Of a stretch of DNA of 64,000 nt, positions 10,093 to 18,908 are shown one piece after another. Where the stretch lies: positions 31,578-95,577 of the IMG/VR virus record IMGVR_UViG_3300037961_005010, one strand, 5' to 3'. The stretch is from a virus. Within the stretch, counting starts at the first letter, position 1. Each line of letters begins with the position of its first letter. Both the position numbers and the translations under genes were made by a program. The notes beneath the pieces are model-generated. The model saw only the letters and a list, made by a program, of their open reading frames with translations, did not search any database and was not told where the DNA came from.

Positions 10093-10982
10093 AAAAGATA
10101 ATCTTTTCTATATGCATAGACATACCTGAAATATTGCTTGACGAAACTGGCTATTCTAGACACTCTGGTAAAAATCCTTGGAGAGTTGGTAGAGCTGAAG
10201 AAACTAAAGACAAATTTGCGGCGTTTAAAAACTATTTGATGTGGACTCAAAAAGCATATGCTGACGAGATAGATGCAGATTATAGAATGTACTCTTATGA
10301 TAAAGAGTTTATAGACTATTATGTTTATTGCAAATCTGTGCATGAAAATCTACCAATGTATCATATAATAAATTATTATAAAAATCATTTATTACAAAAA
10401 TTATCATATGACTATGATGCTGTGTTTTATGTAGACATTGATGTTATACCCAGAACAGATGAAGATATTTTTAAAGTTCATGACATGAATTATCTGTATG
10501 CTAAAAATAATAATGATTTAGCTGAATGGGGTAAAAAAATGGACCTCACTAAATATAACAGTTGCGATAGAAATCCAGCTATAAAATATTGGAACTGCTA
10601 CGCTTTATTATTAGAAGAAGGTTACCATCCTGAAAATGACGTGATAAACACAGGCACTGTGATAGGAGGATCTGAAGTTATTCAATCAATGGATTGGATA
10701 GGTGAGTTTGAAGGATTGATCAAAAAATTAAAAGACTTGCAAGAGCAGAAAGTAACAATGTTTCCTGAAGCTATCTTTAGTAGATTTGCTTTTGATAATG
10801 AAACTATGTTTAGTTACTTGGTCAATTCTAAAAAAATAAAATATAAAAGTTTATCAGATGAATGGCACGGTAGATTACCTGATGATGAAATAGATCCTAG
10901 CCATAAAATGATTCATGCTATAAACAAAAAGTTTGAGCTTATATGGCCAGAGGTAGATTATCAGGGAAGAAGTTTTACATGA
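10089..10982 (+). CDS. Glycosyltransferase-like protein (GT-A, DxD)
   Basis: A 297-residue protein with an N-terminal sugar-nucleotide-type fold and YDAVFYVDIDVIPRTDEDIF near residue 110, a clear DxD motif in the family-typical position. The C-terminal half contains DVINTGTVIGGS, similar to the acceptor-side loop of family 8-like enzymes. It is coupled to its neighbours by an ATGA overlap on both sides. It probably transfers a sugar, but neither donor nor acceptor can be named. Confidence 0.65.
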   Translation: MKKIIFSICIDIPEILLDETGYSRHSGKNPWRVGRAEETKDKFAAFKNYLMWTQKAYADEIDADYRMYSYDKEFIDYYVYCKSVHENLPMYHIINYYKNHLLQKLSYDYDAVFYVDIDVIPRTDEDIFKVHDMNYLYAKNNNDLAEWGKKMDLTKYNSCDRNPAIKYWNCYALLLEEGYHPENDVINTGTVIGGSEVIQSMDWIGEFEGLIKKLKDLQEQKVTMFPEAIFSRFAFDNETMFSYLVNSKKIKYKSLSDEWHGRLPDDEIDPSHKMIHAINKKFELIWPEVDYQGRSFT

Positions 10983-11638
10983 AAATTTTCTGTTTAAGGA
11001 TAGGTGATAAGTACGGTCCTGAATATGAAGATTACATTAATAAAATGCTGGATGATTATGAAGTTGTTTGGATAAGAGAAGCAGTTAGTAAATCTATACC
11101 ATTACAATGGAATAAAATACAGTTTATGAATTTAGATACCGATGATCCAATAGTTGTTTTGGACATAGATATAATCTTAAGAAAAGACTATAAAGAATTA
11201 TTTGAATATCCGATTGAAAGAGGAGAGTTTCTTAGTATACCAGCTTGGTGGAATAGTAAATATCCTAAGTGGAAAATAAACGGAGGATTTCAAAAATACT
11301 ATCCGAGAGATTGTAAATATATCTATGAAGCTTTTATGAAAAATCCAAAACATTGGATGATGCACTATATAAAGCAAGGACTAACAATAGGACCAGTTAA
11401 CGGCGAACAGTTTTTTGTAGAAGAACATGTAAAAGATCATTTAGATTTAAAGTTAATTCCTAAGTCTTGGGTAACTAGATGGACTCCGGATGACACTATT
11501 AATAAGCACATAGAACTTAAGTGGGAAGAGTTTAATGATTCTAAATTAATAGAAGATGAAGAGTTTAATTCTGACATAAAACTTATACACTTCACTAGTT
11601 CTTTAAATAAACCTCATCTTACTTCTTTATGGAAATAA
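10979..11638 (+). CDS. Glycosyltransferase-like protein, last gene of island
   Basis: The start is placed at the ATG at 10979 (MKIFCLRIGDKYGPEYEDYI), which overlaps the upstream TGA as ATGA; a longer frame from 10943 would read through the end of the upstream gene. The 219-residue product has DDPIVVLDIDIILRKDY near residue 60, a probable DxD metal site. Its N-terminus (RIGDKYGPEYEDY) resembles that of the genes at 7997 and 8688. A late-promoter element follows 25 bases after its stop, so the island probably ends here. Confidence 0.65.
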   Translation: MKIFCLRIGDKYGPEYEDYINKMLDDYEVVWIREAVSKSIPLQWNKIQFMNLDTDDPIVVLDIDIILRKDYKELFEYPIERGEFLSIPAWWNSKYPKWKINGGFQKYYPRDCKYIYEAFMKNPKHWMMHYIKQGLTIGPVNGEQFFVEEHVKDHLDLKLIPKSWVTRWTPDDTINKHIELKWEEFNDSKLIEDEEFNSDIKLIHFTSSLNKPHLTSLWK

Positions 11639-11662
11639 ACTTGATAAGCTCATCATAAAACA

Positions 11663-11670
11663 TATAAATA
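11663..11670 (+). promoter_or_regulatory. T4-type late promoter element TATAAATA
   Basis: The sequence is an exact TATAAATA, the element recognised by the phage late sigma factor (gp55, encoded at 53005). It ends 30 bases before the ATG of the structural gene at 11700 and lies in the only gap between the glycosyltransferase island and the fibre genes. Confidence 0.8.
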
Positions 11671-11699
11671 ATAAAAAAACACGTTTATAGAGGTATAGT

Positions 11700-12338
11700 A
11701 TGCCAAGAGTTTTAAGTTTAGATGAAATGTTAAGAGATTCTGTAGACAGCGGAGATCTTATTGTCATATACGACGGATCAGCTGCTCAGGACGAGCCACT
11801 CCACAAAATAAAAGCTAGAGAGTTATCTAATGCGCTACAAAGTTTTGTAGACAGTGGAGATACTTTACACAGCGTAACAAACAACGGCAATACTACAAGT
11901 AATAGTATTACTGTTGGAGGTATGACTGTTACTGGAGACTTACAAGTAGATGGTACTACTACAACTATAAACAGTACAGAAATGACTGTCAATGATAAAA
12001 ATATTGTGTTAGCTGACGGTGCAGCAAGTGCCGCGGCGGCAAATGGAGGTGGCATCACCATAGATGGTGCTAACGCAACCATACAGTATAGTTCAGATAG
12101 CGATGTTTGGGCATTTAATAAAAACGTAAAAGCTCCAAATTTACTATCTGATTTAAGTGGACAAACAACAGATAATTTATCTGAAGGTTCTACAAATTTA
12201 TATTACACAAATAGTAGATGGGATTCTGACTGGGATAGCGCTGTTGCTAGTAAACTTTCAGCAAAACTAATAATTTACGATTCTGCAAACGTAGCATTAA
12301 AAACAGTATATGGTTCACCCACTGGTTATGATGCCTAA
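11700..12338 (+). CDS. Fibre or appendage structural protein
   Basis: A 212-residue protein. Residues 70-105 contain MTVTGDLQVDGTTTTINSTE and NDKNIVLADGA, a module repeated almost word for word in the fibre gene at 14762 (VRGDLQVQGTTTTINSTE, GDKNLNLADSA). This module is common in marine phage fibre proteins. The NLYYTNSRWDSDWDSAVASK segment resembles tail-fibre trimer stems. Transcribed from the late element 30 bases upstream. Probably part of a long fibre or baseplate-attached appendage. Confidence 0.7.
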   Translation: MPRVLSLDEMLRDSVDSGDLIVIYDGSAAQDEPLHKIKARELSNALQSFVDSGDTLHSVTNNGNTTSNSITVGGMTVTGDLQVDGTTTTINSTEMTVNDKNIVLADGAASAAAANGGGITIDGANATIQYSSDSDVWAFNKNVKAPNLLSDLSGQTTDNLSEGSTNLYYTNSRWDSDWDSAVASKLSAKLIIYDSANVALKTVYGSPTGYDA

Positions 12339-12352
12339 TTAGGAGTTAAATT

Positions 12353-13297
12353 ATGGCAGTGAGAAAACCTTTAAAGTACGACGGAAGTGGTGGAATAAAA
12401 CCTTTCTCCACTGGAGAAATTAATGGGCTCATAACAAGAGCGATATATTCATTCAGTTTAGGTTCTGCTGTTACTCTATCTAGAGTTAATTCAGGAGGAT
12501 CTTTAGGAAATATATCTGATACTCGAAAAACAGCTGGAGCTGCATTAACAAGCACAACCAGTACACCTCCTCAATCTTCAACTGATGACGTTGGAACAAA
12601 TACTATAAATCATTCAAAAGTGAATGAAACTGTAACTACAACTTCCAAACCTAGTAAACTCATGCCTCCGTTAGCTTATGCTACACCTGACGGTAATATA
12701 AAAGCTATGTCTGACGTTGATTATTACGACACTATAGTTCATCCAGCTATAGATTTATTAGTTTCAGGATCTCTTACAACAAATCAAGCTGGTACTTACT
12801 TTATTTCAACAGCTACTAGTGTTTCAGGAGCTACGCTAGTAGATTCTAATCCAGTTTTTACTGATACTAGAGCTGATGAAACCTTGTATAGTGCTGGAGG
12901 AATTCCTGAAGATTTAGATCAACCTAAAGTAATTCAACACTATTATTTACACGTACTAAATGGATCATCAGCAGATGTAACCAGACCATTGTGTATTTTA
13001 GATCAAAGTTCAGATCCTAACAATGATCCTGGTAATTTAAGAGAATACTCTTTATCTGATTTAGATTTATATTTTAGAAATAGCATTAATTATTCAGCGT
13101 CTCAAGAAGTAGGTTATAGGATTAGATACTCATGGACATCTGGAACCACTAGAGGCTCTCTCATGCTAGACACGGCGTTAGATGGATCATCTTATAGAAC
13201 TCTATTTGTCGATGCCGATGACTATAGAGCACAAGAACATCCAGACGGTAATTCTACTGTAGTATCTAGTCATTCTTTGAAAATTTCTAAATCATAA
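12353..13297 (+). CDS. Virion structural protein, paralogue B (MAVRKPLK family)
   Basis: A 314-residue paralogue of the product at 5362-6300, sharing the MAVRKPLK start, the TLSRVNSGGSLGNISDTR block, QAGTYFISTA and the RYSWTSGTTRGSLMLDTALD block near the C-terminus. An AGGAG lies seven bases before the ATG. Two copies separated by the glycosyltransferase island suggest an old duplication within one structural cluster. Exact particle location unknown. Confidence 0.75.
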   Translation: MAVRKPLKYDGSGGIKPFSTGEINGLITRAIYSFSLGSAVTLSRVNSGGSLGNISDTRKTAGAALTSTTSTPPQSSTDDVGTNTINHSKVNETVTTTSKPSKLMPPLAYATPDGNIKAMSDVDYYDTIVHPAIDLLVSGSLTTNQAGTYFISTATSVSGATLVDSNPVFTDTRADETLYSAGGIPEDLDQPKVIQHYYLHVLNGSSADVTRPLCILDQSSDPNNDPGNLREYSLSDLDLYFRNSINYSASQEVGYRIRYSWTSGTTRGSLMLDTALDGSSYRTLFVDADDYRAQEHPDGNSTVVSSHSLKISKS

Positions 13298-13300
13298 ACG

Positions 13301-13308
13301 TATAAATA
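13301..13308 (+). promoter_or_regulatory. T4-type late promoter element TATAAATA
   Basis: Exact TATAAATA just after the stop of the gene at 12353 and ending 28 bases before the ATG at 13336, the same spacing class as the other late elements in this window. Confidence 0.8.
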
Positions 13309-13335
13309 GAATAAACAAGTTTAGAGAAAAATAAT

Positions 13336-13686
13336 ATGGCACATTACGAAGAAATCCAAATTGATCAAGGTGCTGATGTGGCGGTGGAAGTTCACCTTGT
13401 TGAGACTTGTGGACAAACAATAAAAGATTTGTCTGGTTACACTGCAGCCGCAAAATTAAAGAAAACATATACTTCAGATAGCGATGACACTACAGATTTT
13501 ACTATTACTATAGTAGAAGACGAAGGCATTGTTACAATGTCTTTAACTAACACACAAACAGATGCTTTAAAAGCTGGAAGATATGTTTATGATTTAGAAA
13601 TTATGACTACAGATTCTGATAATGTGACGCTAATAGAAAGAGTATTAGAGGGACGGGCTGTTGTTACACCATCAGTTACAAAATAA
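13336..13686 (+). CDS. Small virion structural protein (beta-sandwich-like)
   Basis: A 116-residue protein resembling a conserved small structural protein of marine T4-like phages (MAHYEEIQIDQGADVAVEVH start; LTNTQTDALKAGRYVYDLEI; VLEGRAVVTPSVTK end). Alternating hydrophobic strands and the compact size suggest an immunoglobulin-like sandwich. It lies among fibre genes behind its own late element. Specific function unknown. Confidence 0.75.
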   Translation: MAHYEEIQIDQGADVAVEVHLVETCGQTIKDLSGYTAAAKLKKTYTSDSDDTTDFTITIVEDEGIVTMSLTNTQTDALKAGRYVYDLEIMTTDSDNVTLIERVLEGRAVVTPSVTK

Positions 13687-13692
13687 AAAGAT

Positions 13693-14142
13693 ATGACAGA
13701 TAACAGAAACGGCTGCGCGCCGTGTGGAAACTCAAGATATGTACAATGCACGATCGTTAAAAAGGTTTGTGTAGGAACGCCAATTCGCGCGGTCACATCT
13801 TCTACTTCTTTATCTTTAAACGATATAACTAATGTTAAACAATCTACTATAAGTTTAACAACTACAGCAGTACAACAAACTGCTGATTCATGGGCCATAA
13901 CCATAGGAAATTTAGTAGAGTACTTGGTTCAAATAAAAGTTGGATCAAAAATTCAAGCTTCGAAATTACTTGTATTACATAATGGAAGTTCAGCTAAATT
14001 AGTTGAATATGGTGTTTTAAGATCAGATGATGATTTAGGAGATTTTTGCGCTGAGTTAGACGGTAGCAATGTTGTTTTAAAATTTTCTCCTACTTATGAG
14101 AACTCTGAAGTGAAACTTACAAGAATAGCAAATGAGCCATAG
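13693..14142 (+). CDS. Hypothetical virion protein with Cys-rich N-terminus
   Basis: A 149-residue protein, six bases after the previous stop. The first 30 residues hold four cysteines (CAPCGNSRYVQC, then VC), which could bind metal or form cross-links. The rest predicts beta strands (YLVQIKVGSKIQASKLLVLH). The context of fibre genes suggests a structural part. I do not recognise a named family. Confidence 0.65.
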   Translation: MTDNRNGCAPCGNSRYVQCTIVKKVCVGTPIRAVTSSTSLSLNDITNVKQSTISLTTTAVQQTADSWAITIGNLVEYLVQIKVGSKIQASKLLVLHNGSSAKLVEYGVLRSDDDLGDFCAELDGSNVVLKFSPTYENSEVKLTRIANEP

Positions 14143-14150
14143 GATAAAAG

Positions 14151-14762
14151 ATGAGTTGTAATACGTCAGAAAATTTTATACTAAAATCGGGTTTAGAAGT
14201 AGCAGATTCAGCTACTTTTAACGGCGTTGTTGATATATCCAATTTATCAGTTACTGATATCAATGGTATAGGTTTTCCAGATTCTGCAGGTGGAAGTGGT
14301 GACGTATTAATATCAGATGGAACGTCTAACCTTACATATAGAGATGTTTCAAGCTTACTGTTCAACGCGATAAATGGTTCTAGCAACAGTAACTACATAC
14401 TTAAAACTGATGGCTCCGGGACAATGGAGTATGTTTCTTTAATTAACTTGCTTGTGCAGTTAGTAGGAAACTATGATTCTGGAGACATTATAAAAATTGA
14501 TGGATCAGGTAATCTAGACTTTGATTCCATTATAAATATATTATTATCAGCTCTAGGCGGGAATGGAAACCCTGATCAAGTCATAAAGACTGATGGATCT
14601 GGCAATCTTTCCTACGCAGATTTAGAAGATATTCTAGGATATAGGTTTAATCTCGGATCTGGTGCTGAAGACGGTGATTTACTTATTTACGATTCAGCAA
14701 ATGAAGAATTTAGATTAAGCAGAATATCGGAACAACACATAATTAACGGAGGCCAATACTGA
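14151..14762 (+). CDS. Fibre-like structural protein with DGSGxLxYxDL repeats
   Basis: A 203-residue protein containing four copies of a 35-45-residue unit built on (K/S)TDGSGNLxYxxLxxIL: around VLISDGTSNLTYRDVSSLL, ILKTDGSGTMEYVSLINLL, IIKIDGSGNLDFDSIINIL and VIKTDGSGNLSYADLEDIL. The period is typical of an elongated fibre stem. Its stop overlaps the start of the large fibre gene at 14762, suggesting that the two products act together. Confidence 0.7.
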   Translation: MSCNTSENFILKSGLEVADSATFNGVVDISNLSVTDINGIGFPDSAGGSGDVLISDGTSNLTYRDVSSLLFNAINGSSNSNYILKTDGSGTMEYVSLINLLVQLVGNYDSGDIIKIDGSGNLDFDSIINILLSALGGNGNPDQVIKTDGSGNLSYADLEDILGYRFNLGSGAEDGDLLIYDSANEEFRLSRISEQHIINGGQY

Positions 14763-16549
14763 TGGCAACAATTATTAGAATAAAAAGGTCTAGTACCGCT
14801 GGGAATCCAGCAACGCTTGCTGCAGGGGAAATGGCCTATTCGAGTCTCGCTGGTGGAGTTAACAACGGCGGGGACAGATTATACATAGGTACAGGTACTG
14901 AAACGAATGGTGATGCAGCAAATCATGAAGTCATAGGTGGTAAGTATTTTACCAGCATGATGGATCATGCACCTGGTACTTTAACAGCTAGCAGCGCAAT
15001 ATTAGTTGACTCTAGCTCAAAAATAAACATGTTAAAAGTTGACAACATTCAACTTGACTCATCAACAATAGATACTTTGGACGGCAATGCCCTTAAAATG
15101 GGTCAGCAGGTCAATATGGAGTCTAACAAGATTATTAATCTTGGAACTCCTTCTGCTGGTACTGATGCTGCAACAAAAGCATATGTTGACGGAATAACTG
15201 GTGGTGGTTCTATTACACTTCAAGGTGCTGGTGATACTGGCACTGTAAACGTCAGCCTTGCTGATTCAGCTCTTTCCGTATTAGGTGGCACGGGCTTAAC
15301 ATCAACAGCTACAGGCACAGCTATAACCGTAAATCTAGACAATACTGCTGTAACTGCAGGTAGTTATGGTTCTGCAACAAGTGTACCAGTACTTACAGTT
15401 GACGCACAAGGTAGAATTACAGCTGCATCAACAGCTTCAGTTTCATCAACTCTAAACGTAAAATCTGGTCAGGCTGGCGGTGATTCATCAGACATATCAC
15501 TTATAGATTCTGCATTAACATTTGGAACAGGTACTGGTATTGATGTTTTTGTAAGTGGCGCAACTGTAACATACTCAGCTGAACTTGCTACTACATCAAA
15601 TATCGGTGCGGCTTCATTTAACGGTAATGATTTTAATGTTGTAGCTGGCGCGGTATCTCTTTCAGGTAACATCGGTGGAGCATCAATTCCATTACAATTC
15701 TTAGTCGACGGCGGTGACAGCGCAGTTGCTTCTGGAGGTGCCATTACAATTAATGGTGGAGAAGGAATAGATGTTGTTGCTCCTACAGCTAACTCAATTA
15801 GGGTTGACGCTGAAGACGCTAGTACGACTAACAAAGGTGTTGCATCCTTTGCAACAGCGAACTTTACAGTCTCTTCTGGAGCGGTTTCTGCTAAGGACAT
15901 AACACTAGGTTCTACTACTTTAAGTTTAGGTGGTTCAACTACTACACTAGCAGGATTAACACAAATCGATGTTGACAATGTTAGAATCTTAGATAACACG
16001 GTTGGTTCTACAAGTGGAACACTCTTTATCGACCCAGCTCCTCTAGATTCTGATGCTGGTACAGTTATTGTACGAGGTGACTTACAAGTTCAAGGTACAA
16101 CTACAACCATCAACTCAACAGAAGTTAATATCGGTGATAAAAATCTTAACTTGGCTGATTCAGCGGATAACAATGGAGAAGCTGATGGTGCTGGTCTTAC
16201 AATCGGATCGAGTTCTTACACTGGAACTAAACCAGCATTTGTATACGACGGTGCTACCGATAGATGGGATCCAAACAAACCTTTAGATATTCCACACGCT
16301 TCACTAGACAGCGCAGTTTTCTTAAACGGTGTTGGACTTGGAGAAAGAATTGAAGATCATTTAGCCAATTCATTCTTACAAGCAGGCGAAGGTATCGATC
16401 TAAACTATGTCGATGGATCAAATCAACTTACAGTTGCTGCCGAACTAGCTACAGTTTCTAACCCAGGTGTAGCATCATTTAGTTCTGATAACTTTACTGT
16501 CACAACCGGTGAAGTTACTATAACAACAATAGACGGCGGAACCTTCTAA
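14762..16549 (+). CDS. Large tail fibre protein
   Basis: A 595-residue protein. The N-terminus (IIRIKRSSTAGNPATLAAGE, then DRLYIGTG) matches the short domain that opens many phage tropism and fibre proteins. The body is a long beta-structured stem rich in Gly, Thr and Ser, with repeated ASF(N/S)xxxFxVxxGxVS units (about residues 278, 360 and 573), and it carries the LQVQGTTTTINSTE module shared with the gene at 11700. A strong hairpin follows the stop. Probably a trimeric fibre. Confidence 0.75.
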   Translation: MATIIRIKRSSTAGNPATLAAGEMAYSSLAGGVNNGGDRLYIGTGTETNGDAANHEVIGGKYFTSMMDHAPGTLTASSAILVDSSSKINMLKVDNIQLDSSTIDTLDGNALKMGQQVNMESNKIINLGTPSAGTDAATKAYVDGITGGGSITLQGAGDTGTVNVSLADSALSVLGGTGLTSTATGTAITVNLDNTAVTAGSYGSATSVPVLTVDAQGRITAASTASVSSTLNVKSGQAGGDSSDISLIDSALTFGTGTGIDVFVSGATVTYSAELATTSNIGAASFNGNDFNVVAGAVSLSGNIGGASIPLQFLVDGGDSAVASGGAITINGGEGIDVVAPTANSIRVDAEDASTTNKGVASFATANFTVSSGAVSAKDITLGSTTLSLGGSTTTLAGLTQIDVDNVRILDNTVGSTSGTLFIDPAPLDSDAGTVIVRGDLQVQGTTTTINSTEVNIGDKNLNLADSADNNGEADGAGLTIGSSSYTGTKPAFVYDGATDRWDPNKPLDIPHASLDSAVFLNGVGLGERIEDHLANSFLQAGEGIDLNYVDGSNQLTVAAELATVSNPGVASFSSDNFTVTTGEVTITTIDGGTF

Positions 16550-16558
16550 TAATATAAC

Positions 16559-16582
16559 AGCCGGAGTTTTTACTCCGGCTTT
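16559..16582 (+). terminator. Probable rho-independent terminator after fibre gene
   Basis: AGCCGGAGT (16559-16567) pairs perfectly with ACTCCGGCT (16572-16580) around a TTTT loop. The hairpin is followed by only a short T run, so it may be a weak terminator or an RNA-stabilising hairpin. It separates the fibre cluster from the propeller array. Confidence 0.65.
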
Positions 16583-16609
16583 AAACACTACCTTTTTTAA
16601 GGATTAAAA

Positions 16610-18118
16610 ATGACAAGTACTATTAAGCTTAAAAAATCCAGTGTCTCTGGAAATAAGCCAGGCACAAGCGATTTAGAATATGGCGAATTAGCCATTAACT
16701 TCGCGGACGGCAAATTATTTTATAAAAACAGCTCTAATCAAATTAGATCTTTTGTTGATTCAGGCCTCGTCCAATCTCTTTCTTTAGATAGTTCTGAAGT
16801 AATTAATCTAGTTGACTCAGCATATGTTCAAGCTAGACAGACAGTTTCCACATTCGATTCAGATTCAGTAACTAACTTAGTTGACTCAGCATATATTCAA
16901 GATAGGCAAATGGGTGTTGGATTTAACCTATATGAATATAATGCTACTGACAATCAAACTACATTTGAAGATTCAGATATAGCAGGAAATGTGTTATCTT
17001 ATAGTCAAAATAATATTTTAGTTCACTATAATGGTGTTTTATTGTCAACGACTGAATATACAGCAACTGACGGATCTTCAGTTGTTTTAGACGATGCTGC
17101 TGATTCCGGTGCTATTATAATGATAGCACGTTGGAAAGAAGGTGGCCAAGATAGTGCCTCTGGAAGTTCGGGCTCATATGGTGGAGGTGGATCTTCTGGT
17201 GGTAGTGGAAATGCTTGGAGTGGTGATAGAGGACTTATTGGTGGTGGTGAGACCGCAAACAATGGAACGTCAGTAAACGTAATTAATTATATTGATATTA
17301 CAACTACAGGCAATGCTCAAGACTTTGGCGATCTAACGGGTACAAGAGAATCTCTTGGAGCATTAAGTAATCAAACAAGAGGTGTATTTTGTGGTGGTAA
17401 TTCCGATGGTGCGCGTTCAAATGTAATGGATTATGTAACAGTAGCGACTACAGGCAACGCTCAAGATTTCGGTGACCTTACGTCTACAAAAAACGCGGTG
17501 ACAGCAAGTTCCAATGGTACAATAGGGATAATTGCAGGTGGTCTTGGAAGTGGTAGCTACCCAAATAATTATAAAAATGAGATAGAAAGTATTACAGTTG
17601 CAACGACAGGAAACGCAACTGATTTTGGTGACATGACTTATCAAGCTCAAATGCCAACTTCTTTTGCTGACGCAACAAGAGGTGTTATTGCAGGAGGATA
17701 TAGCACAGCTGCAGCGGGCGATGTGACAATGAATTATATTACTTTTGCTTCAGCAGGCAATGCTCAAGACTTTGGAGATCTTTCTCAAGGAAGATATCGT
17801 TTAGGAAGCTGTTCCGATTCAACTCGCGGCGTAACAGCAGGAGGTGGAACGGCTTCATCAAACGGTGTAAATACAATGGATTATGTAGCTATTCAAACAA
17901 CAGGAAACGCAGTTGACTTTGGCGATCTTACACAAGAGCGACAAACAAGCGGAATGGCTAATGCTACACGTGGAGTTTTTGCAAGTGGTGATACTAATTC
18001 AACATTTTATAATGTTCTTGATTATATAACTATTCAAACAACAGGAAACGCTGCAGATTTTGGAGACAATACTGATACATATGGCAAGACTGCTTCATGT
18101 TCTGGAAGTGCTTCATAA
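16610..18118 (+). CDS. Propeller adhesin 1: fibre-type N-terminus plus six kelch-like repeats
   Basis: A 502-residue protein, first of twelve array paralogues. Residues 1-45 repeat the fibre-opening domain (IKLKKSSVSGNKPGTSDLEY). Two LDS-x6-LVDSAY-type linker repeats follow (about 58-100), then a beta module ending IIMIARW, a Gly/Ser hinge (about 180-205), and six repeats with the cores GNAQDFGDLT, GNAQDFGDLT, GNATDFGDMT, GNAQDFGDLS, GNAVDFGDLT and GNAADFGDNT. Each repeat carries a TRGVFCGG-like GG strand, as in kelch propellers. It ends ACSGSAS. Probable receptor-binding virion protein; target unknown. Confidence 0.7.
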   Translation: MTSTIKLKKSSVSGNKPGTSDLEYGELAINFADGKLFYKNSSNQIRSFVDSGLVQSLSLDSSEVINLVDSAYVQARQTVSTFDSDSVTNLVDSAYIQDRQMGVGFNLYEYNATDNQTTFEDSDIAGNVLSYSQNNILVHYNGVLLSTTEYTATDGSSVVLDDAADSGAIIMIARWKEGGQDSASGSSGSYGGGGSSGGSGNAWSGDRGLIGGGETANNGTSVNVINYIDITTTGNAQDFGDLTGTRESLGALSNQTRGVFCGGNSDGARSNVMDYVTVATTGNAQDFGDLTSTKNAVTASSNGTIGIIAGGLGSGSYPNNYKNEIESITVATTGNATDFGDMTYQAQMPTSFADATRGVIAGGYSTAAAGDVTMNYITFASAGNAQDFGDLSQGRYRLGSCSDSTRGVTAGGGTASSNGVNTMDYVAIQTTGNAVDFGDLTQERQTSGMANATRGVFASGDTNSTFYNVLDYITIQTTGNAADFGDNTDTYGKTASCSGSAS

Positions 18119-18127
18119 GGAAACGTA

Positions 18128-18135
18128 TATAAATA
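18128..18135 (+). promoter_or_regulatory. T4-type late promoter element TATAAATA
   Basis: Exact TATAAATA in the 39-base gap after propeller gene 1, ending 23 bases before the ATG of the cupredoxin-domain gene at 18158. Confidence 0.8.
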
Positions 18136-18157
18136 TAAGTAAAAGTGAGAAATAAAA

Positions 18158-18907
18158 ATGCCAAGTTCAATAAATAGACATATTGCTAATTTAGCTCCAG
18201 CGATAGATAGTGCTAGTCCTGGTGATTTCTTAGGTATACATGATAATGGCGGCGGTAATTTTCATCATCAGATAGAAGCAGTTTTTGAAGTTGCGGCTAA
18301 TGGATCATCTGCTTATACGTTTACTGGATCTGGTTTTTCTTCAGGTGTAGATAACCCTACGTTATATCTTCAAAGAGGAGTAAAGTACAGGTTTAATTTA
18401 AATCAATCTGGACACCCATTTCAAATCAGAGTATCAGATGGAGGCAGTGCTTATAGCACTGGTGTAGTAAATAATGGTCAGAGCGGACCAGGAACAGTTA
18501 CGTTTATTCCTGACATGGGTGCACCAAACTCATTAGTTTATCAGTGTACATCTCATGCTGGAATGGTCGGCGACATTATCATTTTAGATAATACTTCATT
18601 CTTAGATTCAGCTGCAGCAACAAGTTTAATTGATTCTACATATGTAGCAGCCAGAGCTGGTGGCGCAGGTGGTGGTTTGGATTCAGCTGGTGTTACTGGA
18701 ATAGTTGATTCAGCATATGTTGCTGCAAGATCTAGCGGCGGCGGTGGTGGTGGATCAGGATTCGCTACTGTTAACGTAGCATCTCAAAATTTAACATCCA
18801 ACATAACAATAGCTGGAAATCAGAACGGATTATCAGTCGGACCGGTAATAATAGACAGTGGAGTTACAATCACCGTTAATGATGGTGCTAGATACGTGGT
18901 AGTTTAA
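18158..18907 (+). CDS. Virion-type protein with cupredoxin-like domain and Asp-Ser linker repeats
   Basis: A 249-residue protein. Residues 1-35 (RHIANLAPAIDSASPGDFLG) match the N-terminus of the long propeller genes, implying the same anchoring. Residues 50-145 read as a cupredoxin: a YTFTGSGF strand, NPTLYLQRGVKYRFN, then His86 (SGHPF), and C130-x2-H133-x2-M136 in YQCTSHAGMVGD, a plausible type-1 copper ligand set. Two LDS-x6-(L/V)DSxYVAAR repeats and Gly-rich linkers follow. Similar domains occur in other marine phage structural proteins. Copper binding is inferred, not shown. Confidence 0.7.
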   Translation: MPSSINRHIANLAPAIDSASPGDFLGIHDNGGGNFHHQIEAVFEVAANGSSAYTFTGSGFSSGVDNPTLYLQRGVKYRFNLNQSGHPFQIRVSDGGSAYSTGVVNNGQSGPGTVTFIPDMGAPNSLVYQCTSHAGMVGDIIILDNTSFLDSAAATSLIDSTYVAARAGGAGGGLDSAGVTGIVDSAYVAARSSGGGGGGSGFATVNVASQNLTSNITIAGNQNGLSVGPVIIDSGVTITVNDGARYVVV

Positions 18908-18908
18908 A

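Noticed and set aside
15469-15999. 176-residue open frame on the minus strand opposite the large fibre gene
   Set aside because: It mirrors a Ser/Thr/Ala-rich fibre gene with strong coding character on the plus strand, has no ribosome site, and its composition is that of a shadow frame.
16053-16286. 77-residue plus-strand frame inside the large fibre gene
   Set aside because: Out-of-frame shadow of the fibre gene without a ribosome site.
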